From assembly GCF_003611675.1 (NCBI RefSeq), contig NZ_RAWA01000022.1, positions 1 through 52,140 on the forward strand: a stretch of DNA of 52,140 bases, in the 5' to 3' direction. Shown in pieces: positions 8,145 through 15,670 of this stretch. Source of the stretch: Corallococcus sp. CA053C. Its GTDB lineage: Bacteria; Myxococcota; Myxococcia; Myxococcales; Myxococcaceae. Position 1 is the first letter of the stretch. Every line of letters begins with the position of its first letter. Both the position numbers and the translations under genes were made by a program. The notes beneath the pieces are model-generated. The model had not been told where the DNA came from and did no database searches. It was given only the letters and a program-made list of their open reading frames with translations.

Positions 8145-8783
8145 TCAGGGGCGCAGCAGGTCCAGCAGGACGGCGAAGTGCACGCCCGCCGCGGCGATGA
8201 CCATCAGGTGGAACACCTCGTGGTAGCCGAAGACGGTGGGCAGCGGATCCGGCCACCTGCGCGCGTACACCACGGCCCCCACGGCGTAGAGGACGCCTCC
8301 GGAGACGAGCCACGCGACCCGGCCCGCGCCAATGATGCCCGGCAGCCGCAGCATCACCGGCGCGGCCACGAGCCCCAGCGCGACGTAGAGCGCGGAGCGG
8401 AGCCCCCGTGACGTGGAGACGCCCAGCAGCGTGAGCGTCGCGCCCGTGAGGGCCGCGCTCCACATCACCCAGAGCAGCTGCCGGCCCCATCCGCCCGTCG
8501 TGTCCAACGTGGCCATGGGCGTGAAGCTGCCCGCGATGAGCATGTAGATGGACGCATGGTCCAACCGCTGGAGGCGCTTGTAGGCGGCCGGTCCCCAGGT
8601 CAGTCCGTTGTAGATGCCGCTCACGCCGAACAGCAAAATCATGCTGCCGCAGAACACCAGGTTGGCCACGTACTGGTCGCCCTGGACGGGGGCCTGGGCC
8701 AGCCGCACGCACGCGGCCAGCGCCGCCACGAACGCGAGCATGTGCGAGATGCCTCGAAGCCTGGGCTTCACCTCTTCATCCAT
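8145..8783 (-). CDS. trhA: Hemolysin III / PAQR-family membrane protein (TrhA-like)
   Basis: A 212-residue protein with seven predicted membrane helices of the YqfA/HlyIII group of the PAQR superfamily. The family signatures are present: RLDHASIYMLIAGSFTP (about 95-112), with the Asp-His pair, and FGYHEVFHLMVIAAAGVHF near the C-terminus, whose histidines form the membrane metal site with the first motif. In E. coli TrhA is linked to membrane fluidity and energetics; hemolysis is not the normal role. The length is typical. The ATG at 8783 begins with the expected cytoplasmic N-terminus MDEEVKPRLRG. It appears to be a single-gene unit convergent with the small lysine-rich gene. Confidence 0.9.
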   Translation of the reverse strand: MDEEVKPRLRGISHMLAFVAALAACVRLAQAPVQGDQYVANLVFCGSMILLFGVSGIYNGLTWGPAAYKRLQRLDHASIYMLIAGSFTPMATLDTTGGWGRQLLWVMWSAALTGATLTLLGVSTSRGLRSALYVALGLVAAPVMLRLPGIIGAGRVAWLVSGGVLYAVGAVVYARRWPDPLPTVFGYHEVFHLMVIAAAGVHFAVLLDLLRP

Positions 8784-8846
8784 GTCCTGCTCGTACCCCT
8801 GTCAGGTCACGGCTCCGTCACCGAACGGACCTGCCTGACGCAAGAA

Positions 8847-8873
8847 GGGGACAGGCGGTGTGCGCCTGTCCCC
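8847..8873 (-). terminator. Hairpin terminator of the ice-binding-domain gene
   Basis: A perfect 11-bp inverted repeat (GGGGACAGGCG 8847-8857, CGCCTGTCCCC 8863-8873) with a 5-nt loop, 23 nt after the stop of the minus-strand gene. On the minus strand it is followed by TTCTT, which favours an intrinsic terminator. Confidence 0.7.
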
Positions 8874-8896
8874 CGGACTTCAGCGAAGCGAAGGTA

Positions 8897-10345
8897 CTAC
8901 CTCGCGGGCTGCGTCACGGTGGCCTGCTGCAGGGCCACGTTCGTCTGCGACAGGATGCGACCATTCAGGGTCGCGCCTGTCTGCAAGGTGACGTCCGTCT
9001 TGCAGAGGAGGACTCCCGCGAAGTGCGCGCTGGCCCCCACCGTCGTCCGGCCGGCGACCTGCCAGAAGACGTTCTTCGCCAGCGCACCGCCCGCCAGGGT
9101 GACGCGCCTGGCGGCGCTCACCGTCAGGTCTCCCGTCGTCTGGAAGATCCACACGTCGTTCGGGCCGCCGGAGAGCGTCACATCCGTGGGCACGGTCACC
9201 GTGCTGGTCCACTTGTAGAGCCCCGGGACGAGCGTCTTCCCGCCGATGTTGCCGGAGCCCAGGTTGAGGAAGTTGGGCGTCGGGCGGCCCGCCGCGTTGT
9301 TGTAGGCGCCCTCCATGTTGCTGACCGCCGTGGTCAGGTTGGACGGCGTCGGCACCGCGGAGTTGGCGGCGTACGCCTTGCCGACAAGCTGGGTGGAGGT
9401 CGCGAAGACATTCGTGGCATCCGCGACCAGCGAGAAGCCGGTGAGGTAGCTGGCGGCGGCGGGGCTGACGCCCATGTCCCCCGTCACCGTCGAAGCAGGG
9501 ACCGAGGAGACGCCGCTCTTGGCCAGGATGGCGAAGTTGCCCGCCGTGCCCAGCGACACCGGCATGGGGCCCTTCGCGGCCGTGGCGCCCGTCTGGAAGC
9601 TCCAGGTGAAGGGCTCCGCCAGCAGGTTGCCGTTCAGGTCCTTGATGCTGGAGCCGAGCGAGGCCGTGAAGAGGGTGTTGGAGGCCAGCGCCGCTTCAGG
9701 AGTGAACGTCGCGGTGGTGCCCGGTCCGTACGTCACGCTGCCCGGCACCTGCGTGGTGCCCTGCCGCACGGTGAAGGAGGCGGAGGTGAGGGAGAGCGGA
9801 TCCATCGCCTTGGTGAAGGTCACGGAGACCTTCCGGTTGACGGCCATGTCGGTGGTGTCCGCCGAAGGCGTGGTCTCACCGACCCTGGGAGGGCTGGTGT
9901 CCGCCGCCACGCCCGTCGTGAAGGTCCAGGAGCGGGCCGCCGCGAAGCTGGCGCCTGCCGTGGACTTCGCGCTGGAGGTGATGGTGGCGGTGAAGACGGT
10001 GCTCGCGGCCAGGCCGCTGGAGGGAGAGAAGGTCGCGCTCGTGCCGTCGGCGCTGAGCGCCACCGTGCCGGGAACCCGCGTGTCCCCCTGCTTCAGCGTG
10101 AAGGTTGCCTCACTGAAGGGCTCCATCGCCATGTCGAAGGCCACGGACAGCGTCGCGTTGAGCGGCACGTCGGGCTGTCCGTCCATGGGAGACGTCGACG
10201 TGAGCTCCGGCGGCGTCGTCGTCACGGGTTCATCTGTCTCGGCGCCACAGGCGGTGACGACGAGGGCCAGCAGCAGGACGCCAAGGCGCGCTGCGAGACC
10301 CCCGCGGACGGACGGGTGGCGGGGACCTGCGATAAGGGATTGCAT
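8897..10345 (-). CDS. Lipoprotein with Ig-like repeats and a DUF3494 ice-binding domain
   Basis: A 482-residue secreted lipoprotein. The signal ends in ALVVTACG, an acceptable lipobox. Two bacterial Ig-like domains of the Big_5 type follow (about 45-150 and 155-265). Each contains the 'P.......V..N....V.F...M' pattern, for example PLNATLSVAFDMAMEP and AVNRKVSVTFTKAMDP. The last 210 residues are a DUF3494 domain, a right-handed beta-helix found in ice-binding proteins, beginning SLGTAGNFAILAKSGVS and containing VTGDMGVSP and WIFQTTGDLTVS. Many such proteins in non-cold bacteria are probably adhesins, so real ice binding is unproven. I chose ATG 10345; a TTG at 10390 is possible. Neither start has a strong ribosome-binding site. 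Confidence 0.85.
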   Translation of the reverse strand: MQSLIAGPRHPSVRGGLAARLGVLLLALVVTACGAETDEPVTTTPPELTSTSPMDGQPDVPLNATLSVAFDMAMEPFSEATFTLKQGDTRVPGTVALSADGTSATFSPSSGLAASTVFTATITSSAKSTAGASFAAARSWTFTTGVAADTSPPRVGETTPSADTTDMAVNRKVSVTFTKAMDPLSLTSASFTVRQGTTQVPGSVTYGPGTTATFTPEAALASNTLFTASLGSSIKDLNGNLLAEPFTWSFQTGATAAKGPMPVSLGTAGNFAILAKSGVSSVPASTVTGDMGVSPAAASYLTGFSLVADATNVFATSTQLVGKAYAANSAVPTPSNLTTAVSNMEGAYNNAAGRPTPNFLNLGSGNIGGKTLVPGLYKWTSTVTVPTDVTLSGGPNDVWIFQTTGDLTVSAARRVTLAGGALAKNVFWQVAGRTTVGASAHFAGVLLCKTDVTLQTGATLNGRILSQTNVALQQATVTQPAR

Positions 10346-10458
10346 TTGGGGGGCTCTGGGGGTGACCGCGGACGAAGCAGGACGCTTCAAGTCCAGGGCG
10401 GTGCGTAAGGAGGACTCCGTTACCCCGAGCGAGGCTCGTCAGGGAGGAGTCGACGAGC

Positions 10459-10486
10459 AATATAGGCCTGTCATCACTTACGGCAA
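10459..10486 (-). promoter_or_regulatory. Candidate sigma-70 promoter of the ice-binding-domain gene
   Basis: On the minus strand, TTGCCG (10486-10481) and TATATT (10464-10459) are separated by 16 nt, about 115 nt upstream of the chosen start. The local AT content is unusual for this window. Confidence 0.4.
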
Positions 10487-10502
10487 GGGCCCCGCAAGAG
10501 AT

Positions 10503-10518
10503 TGACAACGAATTGTCA
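10503..10518. repeat. Operator-like palindrome TGACAA-n4-TTGTCA
   Basis: A perfect 6-bp inverted repeat with a 4-nt spacer, just upstream of the candidate -35 element and in an AT-rich pocket. The size and position suggest a repressor or activator site, but the binding protein is unknown. Confidence 0.35.
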
Positions 10519-10554
10519 TCCGTTGCCAATCCCTGGCGGGCAGGTCACGTCTGA

Positions 10555-12723
10555 CTACGCGGCCCGGGGCTTCTGGTCGTCGAGCGTGCCGGACTTCAGC
10601 GCCTGGCTGGCGACGCCCGACATGCTCTCCGCCAGCGTCTGGACGGAGCGGGTGACGGTCTGCGTCTCCTCGACGACCTTCAGCGTGCTGCGCATCTGGC
10701 CGGACAGCTCCTGGATGGCCTGGGCGATCTGATGGGTGCCCGTGTCCTGCTGGGCCACGGCCTCGGTGATCTGCCGCACGCTGCCGCTGGTGTCGCCGAT
10801 GATGCTCGCGAGCTTCTGGAGCTGCGAGCCGGAGTTGCGCACCGCGTTCAGGCTGACCTGGACGCGCGCTTCGCCCTGTTCGCTCATCTTCGCGGCCTCG
10901 CGCATGCTCGCGCTCACGCCGTCGAGCACGTCGCGGATGCGCTGGGTGGCCCGGATGGACTGGTCCGCCAGGCTGCGCATCTCTCGCGCCACCACGCCAA
11001 AGCCCTTGCCGCTGTCGCCGTTGCGCACCGCTTCGATGGCGGCGTTGATGGCCAGCATGTTGGACTGATCCGCCAGCGTCTTCACGTCGTTGACGATGCC
11101 GGACACCTCGCGCGTGCGCTCATCGAGCGCGAGGATGCGGGCGGCCATCTCGGACACCTCGGTGCGGATGGCCGCGAGGTCCGTCAGCGTGCGATCGATG
11201 GCCTCGCCACCTTCGCGCCCCACCTGTTCGGCGCGCTCCGCCGAGGCCGCGAGCAGCCGGGCCTTGTCCGCCGTGATGTGGGAGCCCTGGCGGATCTCCT
11301 GCACGGTCTGCTCCAGCTCCTGGAGCGCCGACGCCTGGCGGCTGATGCCCAGGGTCTGCTCCTCGCTGGTGGTGCGAAGCTGCTGCACGACGGCGGCCAG
11401 CTCCCCGGCGCCACTGCCCATGCTCTCCGCCAGGTTGTGCACCTCCTTGCGACGCGCATCCAGTTGCTGGGCGTGCTCCGCCAGCGAGCGCACGACGAGG
11501 GACGAGCGGCGCGCCACGATGCCCACGAGCGACAGCGTGAGCGCGAGGAAGCCCCAGTGCACCTGGCTCTCGCTCACCTCCATGAGGCCAAGCGCGGGGA
11601 GCGTGGTGAGGACGAGGGTGAAGGAGAGCAGGCCGAGCCCGGCGACGAAGATGCGGGCATCCCGGTCGCCCTTCCACGCCAGCCAGGCCGCGACGCCCAC
11701 GCACACCAGCAGTCCGGGCAGCGAATAGAGGATGAAGGCGGGGAGCAGGCTCCAGACCGTTGCCAGGTCCACGAACAGCACCACGGCCTGGATGACGGCC
11801 GGAACGGTGACCACCGCCGCGCCCCGGCGGAACCAGCGCAGCGTTCCTTCAGGGGTGGTATCGGAGATGAACCACGCGAGGCTGGGCAGGACGCAATACG
11901 AGCCCAGCATCGTGAAGATGGCGCCCGCGGCCCCCGCGTTCCAGAGCGCATTGGCCAGGCAGCTCGCACCGATGTTCATCAGGCCCGCGCCCACGGAGAA
12001 GAAGCCCAGCGCGACGAGCAGCCGCCGCTGGCGGCGCAGGATGGCGGCCCCCAGGGACACCACGCCAATGGCGAGCAGCAGGATCCCCATGACGAAGGGC
12101 GCAAGGCCCGTGCGCGCCGCCTGCGCGAGCAACGCATGGCGCGAGCCCACCCGCGCGTCGCGCTGCACGCCGATGGTGGGACCATGGGCCTGGATGCGCA
12201 GCAGCACGTGCCGGCCCACGATCGAGGGTGGCAGGGGCACCAGGTGCCAGGCCAGGTTCGTCATCGTCTCACGACCGGTGGGGTCCAGCTTCCCACTGCC
12301 GTAGATTCGCCGACCGTCGGCGTACGCCTCGAAGACGTTGGCGACATTGCCGAAGAAGAGCGCGGGTTCGAGCCACGTGCCCGCGGGCACGGGGATCCGC
12401 AGCCAGAGCAGCGTGTTGTCGCCGCGGCCCGGCGGCTCCCTGAGCGCGGCCACCTCCTGCCAGCCCTCCGTGGCTTCCGCCTCCTTCGCCCACGTGGGCA
12501 CCCCGTCGGGGCCCACCGGCGAGTCGCCCCAGCGGAAGCCCCAGCCCTCGAGCGCGGGCACGGTCGCCGGATCCGTCTGCGCGTGCGCGGCGGGTGCGAA
12601 CACCAGCACGAGGAGCAGCGCGGCGCCCAGGGACGCGAGGCCCGGGACACGGGCCCGGGGGGACTGCCTGCCGCGGAGGGTTCTGCAGGAGGGGTCGGGA
12701 GCGAAGAGTCGGGAGAAACCCAT
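10555..12723 (-). CDS. 7TM-DISM membrane sensor fused to a methyl-accepting chemotaxis signalling domain
   Basis: About 722 residues. A signal peptide-like segment ending AHAQ is followed by a periplasmic jelly-roll-like domain (about 50-190) with the WLRIPVPAGTWLEPALFF segment. Seven hydrophobic helices follow (about 205-410), an arrangement that resembles the 7TMR-DISM family. The cytoplasmic part is a coiled-coil MCP domain with the highly conserved hairpin tip, read as ADQSNMLAINAAIEAVRNGD and then GKGFGVVAREMRSLADQS. It would sense an extracellular carbohydrate-like ligand and act on a CheA/CheW system, though no che genes lie nearby. An ATG at 12723 and a GTG at 12807 are both possible starts. 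I chose the ATG because it gives the shorter, cleaner signal peptide. Confidence 0.85.
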   Translation of the reverse strand: MGFSRLFAPDPSCRTLRGRQSPRARVPGLASLGAALLLVLVFAPAAHAQTDPATVPALEGWGFRWGDSPVGPDGVPTWAKEAEATEGWQEVAALREPPGRGDNTLLWLRIPVPAGTWLEPALFFGNVANVFEAYADGRRIYGSGKLDPTGRETMTNLAWHLVPLPPSIVGRHVLLRIQAHGPTIGVQRDARVGSRHALLAQAARTGLAPFVMGILLLAIGVVSLGAAILRRQRRLLVALGFFSVGAGLMNIGASCLANALWNAGAAGAIFTMLGSYCVLPSLAWFISDTTPEGTLRWFRRGAAVVTVPAVIQAVVLFVDLATVWSLLPAFILYSLPGLLVCVGVAAWLAWKGDRDARIFVAGLGLLSFTLVLTTLPALGLMEVSESQVHWGFLALTLSLVGIVARRSSLVVRSLAEHAQQLDARRKEVHNLAESMGSGAGELAAVVQQLRTTSEEQTLGISRQASALQELEQTVQEIRQGSHITADKARLLAASAERAEQVGREGGEAIDRTLTDLAAIRTEVSEMAARILALDERTREVSGIVNDVKTLADQSNMLAINAAIEAVRNGDSGKGFGVVAREMRSLADQSIRATQRIRDVLDGVSASMREAAKMSEQGEARVQVSLNAVRNSGSQLQKLASIIGDTSGSVRQITEAVAQQDTGTHQIAQAIQELSGQMRSTLKVVEETQTVTRSVQTLAESMSGVASQALKSGTLDDQKPRAA

Positions 12724-13028
12724 GTGACACAGATGTTCGGGCGTATCGGGGTCCCCTGTAAAATGGGTCCGCGATGCCTCTCCGCTCTGCCTGCTGGCAC
12801 GTCTCACGCCGCTCCGGGCCCGAGGAGGAAGCGCATGCCCGCTGCCCTACCTGGAGCCACGTCAGCGCTGGACCTGAATACATCCAGCGATAGCACGTAA
12901 AACATGGATACGGTGTCAGCTTCATGCTGTGACGCCGCCCGGGGAGGGGGACTCCCTGGGTTGGGTTGCCACGGAGGGCGTTCCCGGTGGAGTTGCTCGC
13001 CTGCTCGTGGATGACGGCGAGGCGCGAC

Positions 13029-13053
13029 TCCGCTCGGATCCGCTCCGAGCGGA
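13029..13053 (-). terminator. Hairpin terminator after the small lipoprotein pair
   Basis: A 10-bp perfect stem (TCCGCTCGGA 13029-13038, TCCGAGCGGA 13044-13053) with a 5-nt loop, 13 nt beyond the stop of the minus-strand lipoprotein gene. The rest of 12724-13065 shows no coding frame and no other clear signal. Confidence 0.6.
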
Positions 13054-13065
13054 CGCTGCGTGACG

Positions 13066-13353
13066 TCAGGGAGGGGAGATGTCGCTCTCTCCCTGGCTCG
13101 TCACCCGGTACTCCTGCCGGTAGGTCTTGCCCTCGCGCTGGAACTCCTCGACGACGCTACGGCCGTCCTCGGAGAAGGTGAGGCGATACCCCGTGTCACC
13201 CTCGGGCGTGCTGGCGTTGTCCCGCATGACGTAGACACCGGCGGGGAGCGTGAAGGTCTGGCGGGGCGGGCGATCCGGGCAGCAGGCCGTGAGGAAGGCG
13301 GAGCCGAGGCCGCTCGTCAGCAGGCCCGCGAGGACGATGCCGAGCTTCTTCAT
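13066..13353 (-). CDS. Small hypothetical lipoprotein (95 residues)
   Basis: It begins MKKLGIVLAGLLTSGLGSAF and reaches the lipobox LTACC, so it is exported and probably lipid-anchored. The mature part is about 70 residues, rich in beta-type segments such as GYRLTFSEDGRSVVEEFQRE, and looks like a small sandwich. I do not recognise a family. Its ATG overlaps the stop of the preceding gene as ATGA, so the two are translationally coupled and probably work together. Confidence 0.75.
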   Translation of the reverse strand: MKKLGIVLAGLLTSGLGSAFLTACCPDRPPRQTFTLPAGVYVMRDNASTPEGDTGYRLTFSEDGRSVVEEFQREGKTYRQEYRVTSQGESDISPP

Positions 13354-13703
13354 GGCTGCCTCTGGAGGACGAGCTCCCGGTAGAGCTCCCCGGTGCCGCG
13401 GATCGGCTTCGACTCGAAGAGCGTGGCCCGCAGGGCCTCGCCGGTCGTCCCGGCCTCGGGGCGCACGGCGCTCACGCTGTAGATGGCCGACTCCGGGCCC
13501 ACGCCTCCCTCCGGGATGAGGGACACGCCATCCGCGGTGGCGGAGAGGAGCTGGATGCGGAAGAACTCGGCCTTGTCGATCAGCGGATCACACACATTGC
13601 CCTGGAGCTTCGCGCCCGCGAACAAGGGCCAGCCGAGCGCGAGCCCCGCGCTGAAGAGCGCCGCGCTGAGGAGTCTCGAACGTTGCAAGGAATGGATGGA
13701 CAT
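13350..13703 (-). CDS. Hypothetical secreted protein (117 residues), coupled to a lipoprotein gene
   Basis: The ATG at 13703 gives an N-terminal export signal (LLSAALFSAGLALGWPLFAG). A frame open to 13844 only adds low-quality sequence that runs into the divergent hydrolase gene. The mature part contains CDPLIDKAEFFRIQLLSATA and a repeating strand pattern, but no motif I can name. The stop overlaps the start of the 95-residue lipoprotein gene. Both proteins appear exported, so they may form one envelope unit. Function unknown. Confidence 0.65.
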   Translation of the reverse strand: MSIHSLQRSRLLSAALFSAGLALGWPLFAGAKLQGNVCDPLIDKAEFFRIQLLSATADGVSLIPEGGVGPESAIYSVSAVRPEAGTTGEALRATLFESKPIRGTGELYRELVLQRQP

Positions 13704-13813
13704 GGCGTGGAGCCTCGCCCAATCCGTGTTCAGTCCGCCAGGGGGGCGGCTCGTGGAGTAGCGTGGCGCTTCGCCGGATGCGTCATCCCACGCGCTGGCT
13801 CCAGGAGCCTCCC

Positions 13814-14686
13814 TTGACCCTCTCGTACCTCCGCCAGAGCACACCGCACCGGGGCTGCACGCTGAGCTGGTTCGTGGAGGGAGACGGTCCTCCGGTGGTG
13901 ATGATCCACGGGGTGGGCATTGGCGCGGCGGGGTGGCGTCCCCAGGTGGAGGGATTGGCGTCCCACTTCCGCTGCCTCTGCCTCGACAACCGGGGCTTTG
14001 GTTCCAGTCAGCCGCTCGGTGGAGCGCTGACGGTGGAGCTGATGGCCGATGACGTGCTCGCGCTGATGGACGCGCAGGGCTGGTCGAGCGCGCATGTGAT
14101 GGGGCACTCGCTGGGAGGGCTCGTGGCGCTGGCGCTCGCGCACAAGGCGCGGGAGCGGGTGCGAAGCCTCGCGCTGTTGTGCACGTTCGCGTCGGGCGCG
14201 GTGCCGACCCGGCTCACGCCGCGCATGCTCGCGCTGGGGCTCCGGACGCAGCTGGGCACGCGGCGCATGCGGCGCCATGCCTTCCTGCGGATGGTGCTGG
14301 CGCCCGACGAGCTGGCCCACGCGGACCGGGATGCGCTGGCGGAGCAGCTCGCGGAGCTGTTTGGCCATGACCTCGCGGAGCAGCCCCCGGTGGCGATGAA
14401 ACAGTTCGGGGCCATGCGGCGCGCGGACTCGACCCCCTACCTCCGGGAGCTCGCGGGCGTGCCCACCCTGGTCGTGAGCGCCACGCATGATCCCATCGCG
14501 CCGCCGTCGGCCGGGCAGGCGCTGGCGGCTGGCATTCCGGGCGCCCGCTACGTGGAGCTTCCCAATGCCTCTCATGGCGTCACGTTGCGCTTCGCGGAGC
14601 AGGTCAACGCGCTCCTGCGAGAGCACCTCGACAGCGCGGAGGCCTCAGGGCAGGCGGCCACCGCCGCACAGGCGGGCGAGCGGTAG
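13814..14686 (+). CDS. Alpha/beta hydrolase
   Basis: A 290-residue single-domain alpha/beta-hydrolase. The oxyanion-hole motif is IHGVGIG (31-37), the nucleophile elbow is MGHSLGG with Ser99, the acid is in SATHDP, and the catalytic His is in NASHGVTL near the C-terminus. The family includes esterases, dienelactone-type hydrolases and haloperoxidase-like enzymes, so the substrate cannot be given. A TTG at 13814 has AGGAG six nt upstream and matches the start of the conserved region. Earlier in-frame starts exist (GTG 13763, ATG 13778) but have no ribosome-binding site. It is divergent from the small secreted-protein pair and convergent with the DUF1360 gene. Confidence 0.85.
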   Translation: MTLSYLRQSTPHRGCTLSWFVEGDGPPVVMIHGVGIGAAGWRPQVEGLASHFRCLCLDNRGFGSSQPLGGALTVELMADDVLALMDAQGWSSAHVMGHSLGGLVALALAHKARERVRSLALLCTFASGAVPTRLTPRMLALGLRTQLGTRRMRRHAFLRMVLAPDELAHADRDALAEQLAELFGHDLAEQPPVAMKQFGAMRRADSTPYLRELAGVPTLVVSATHDPIAPPSAGQALAAGIPGARYVELPNASHGVTLRFAEQVNALLREHLDSAEASGQAATAAQAGER

Positions 14687-14715
14687 CACGCGGCGCATGC
14701 CTCCCGACCCTCGCC

Positions 14716-15165
14716 TCAGTGCGGGGACGCAGGAGGCTCGCTGCGCTGCGGGGGAGGCAGGGTCTGCTCCACCTTCTTGCGCATCAGGCGCCTGGTGGCG
14801 GTCTCCTCCTCTTCGGTCCGCTGACGCCGGCGCACCAGGCCCTGGGTCTCGTCCACGAACCAGAAGACGACCCGGAAGAAGGCCGCGATGACGGTGATCA
14901 GCAGGGACGACAGGAACCAGCGCAGCACGCCGCCCACCCAGCCGCCCACCTTCACGTCGATGGCGTAGGTCCCCGTGAGCGGGACGAGCACGAACGCGAA
15001 GTAGTGCGACGCGCAGTACGGGCAGGACACCAGGTAGCCCCACCAGGTGTCCTTTCCGCCCAGCCGCTCGCGCAGCCCGGCGAAGATGCGCTCTCGCGTG
15101 AGGGTCTGGGCCATGCCCATCACCACGGCCGACACCGCGAAGAGCTGGAACAGGTCTACCTTCAC
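14716..15165 (-). CDS. DUF1360 family membrane protein
   Basis: 149 residues if translation starts at the GTG at 15165, which has GGAG eight nt upstream. A frame open to 15285 lacks support. The protein has the DUF1360 pattern: a first helix (LFQLFAVSAVVMGMAQTLT), a cytoplasmic piece with WWGYLVSCPYCASHYFAF containing the conserved Cys-x2-Cys, then two more hydrophobic segments. The tail is highly charged (RRRQRTEEEETATRRLMRKK). The family is widespread in bacteria, and some members are annotated with sporulation or phage functions. No biochemical role is established. Confidence 0.75.
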   Translation of the reverse strand: MKVDLFQLFAVSAVVMGMAQTLTRERIFAGLRERLGGKDTWWGYLVSCPYCASHYFAFVLVPLTGTYAIDVKVGGWVGGVLRWFLSSLLITVIAAFFRVVFWFVDETQGLVRRRQRTEEEETATRRLMRKKVEQTLPPPQRSEPPASPH

Positions 15166-15670
15166 GCAACGGCTCCACGTCCGGGCTGACAGTGCACAGC
15201 CAGAAGGTGGAGACGGATCCGCTGCATGCCTCTCCGTCCCGGGGACAATGGACAGTCCGTGCTCGGCTGGCGGCATGCCCTGCAATCAGGGAGGGCAGGG
15301 CCGGTCGAAGTACAGCACCAGCCTGGGCCACACGGCATCCGGCCCGCCGTAGGGCGAGTACAGCTCCAGCAGACCCAGGCCCCCCGCCGCCCACTTCAAA
15401 GACATACACACCCCCAAGATGTACCTGGGCGTGGTGCACTCCGCGTGCATGTGATGGGACAGGCGCGAGGAGAAGGCAGGGCCCCTGAGGAGACAAACAG
15501 GTGCAACGTCAGGGTCCATGGTGTTCCCACGGGAGGAACATCAGGAGGAGCCCAGGGGGCGGGCGGACAGGTGGGGGATGCAGAGGACGCCAATGGCCAG
15601 GGTTCCTGTCCCGGGAGCGCGCCCCTGGGGTCTTCCGCCCTCCGAAGGGAGAAGATGCTTTGATGGGTAG
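15166..15670. other. Intergenic region upstream of the toxin gene
   Basis: About 500 nt without a convincing gene. A minus-strand frame at 15286-15519 (77 codons, or 39 from ATG 15405) has no clear ribosome-binding site and no recognised motif, so I do not call it. A hairpin (GCCCTGC 15277-15283, GCAGGGC 15295-15301) overlaps its end. Part of the region probably holds promoters of the two flanking genes. Confidence 0.35.

Noticed and set aside
12791-12810. TGGCACG-like sigma-54 element on the plus strand
   Set aside because: It points away from the adjacent gene and there is no plus-strand gene for about 1 kb; the -12 part is poor.
10732-12900. Long plus-strand frame opposite the chemoreceptor-like gene
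   Set aside because: His/Arg/Gln-rich composition and no domain; it is a shadow of the minus-strand gene.
15286-15519. Possible 77- or 39-residue minus-strand peptide
   Set aside because: No clear ribosome-binding site, no recognised motif and a hairpin at its end; not enough to call.
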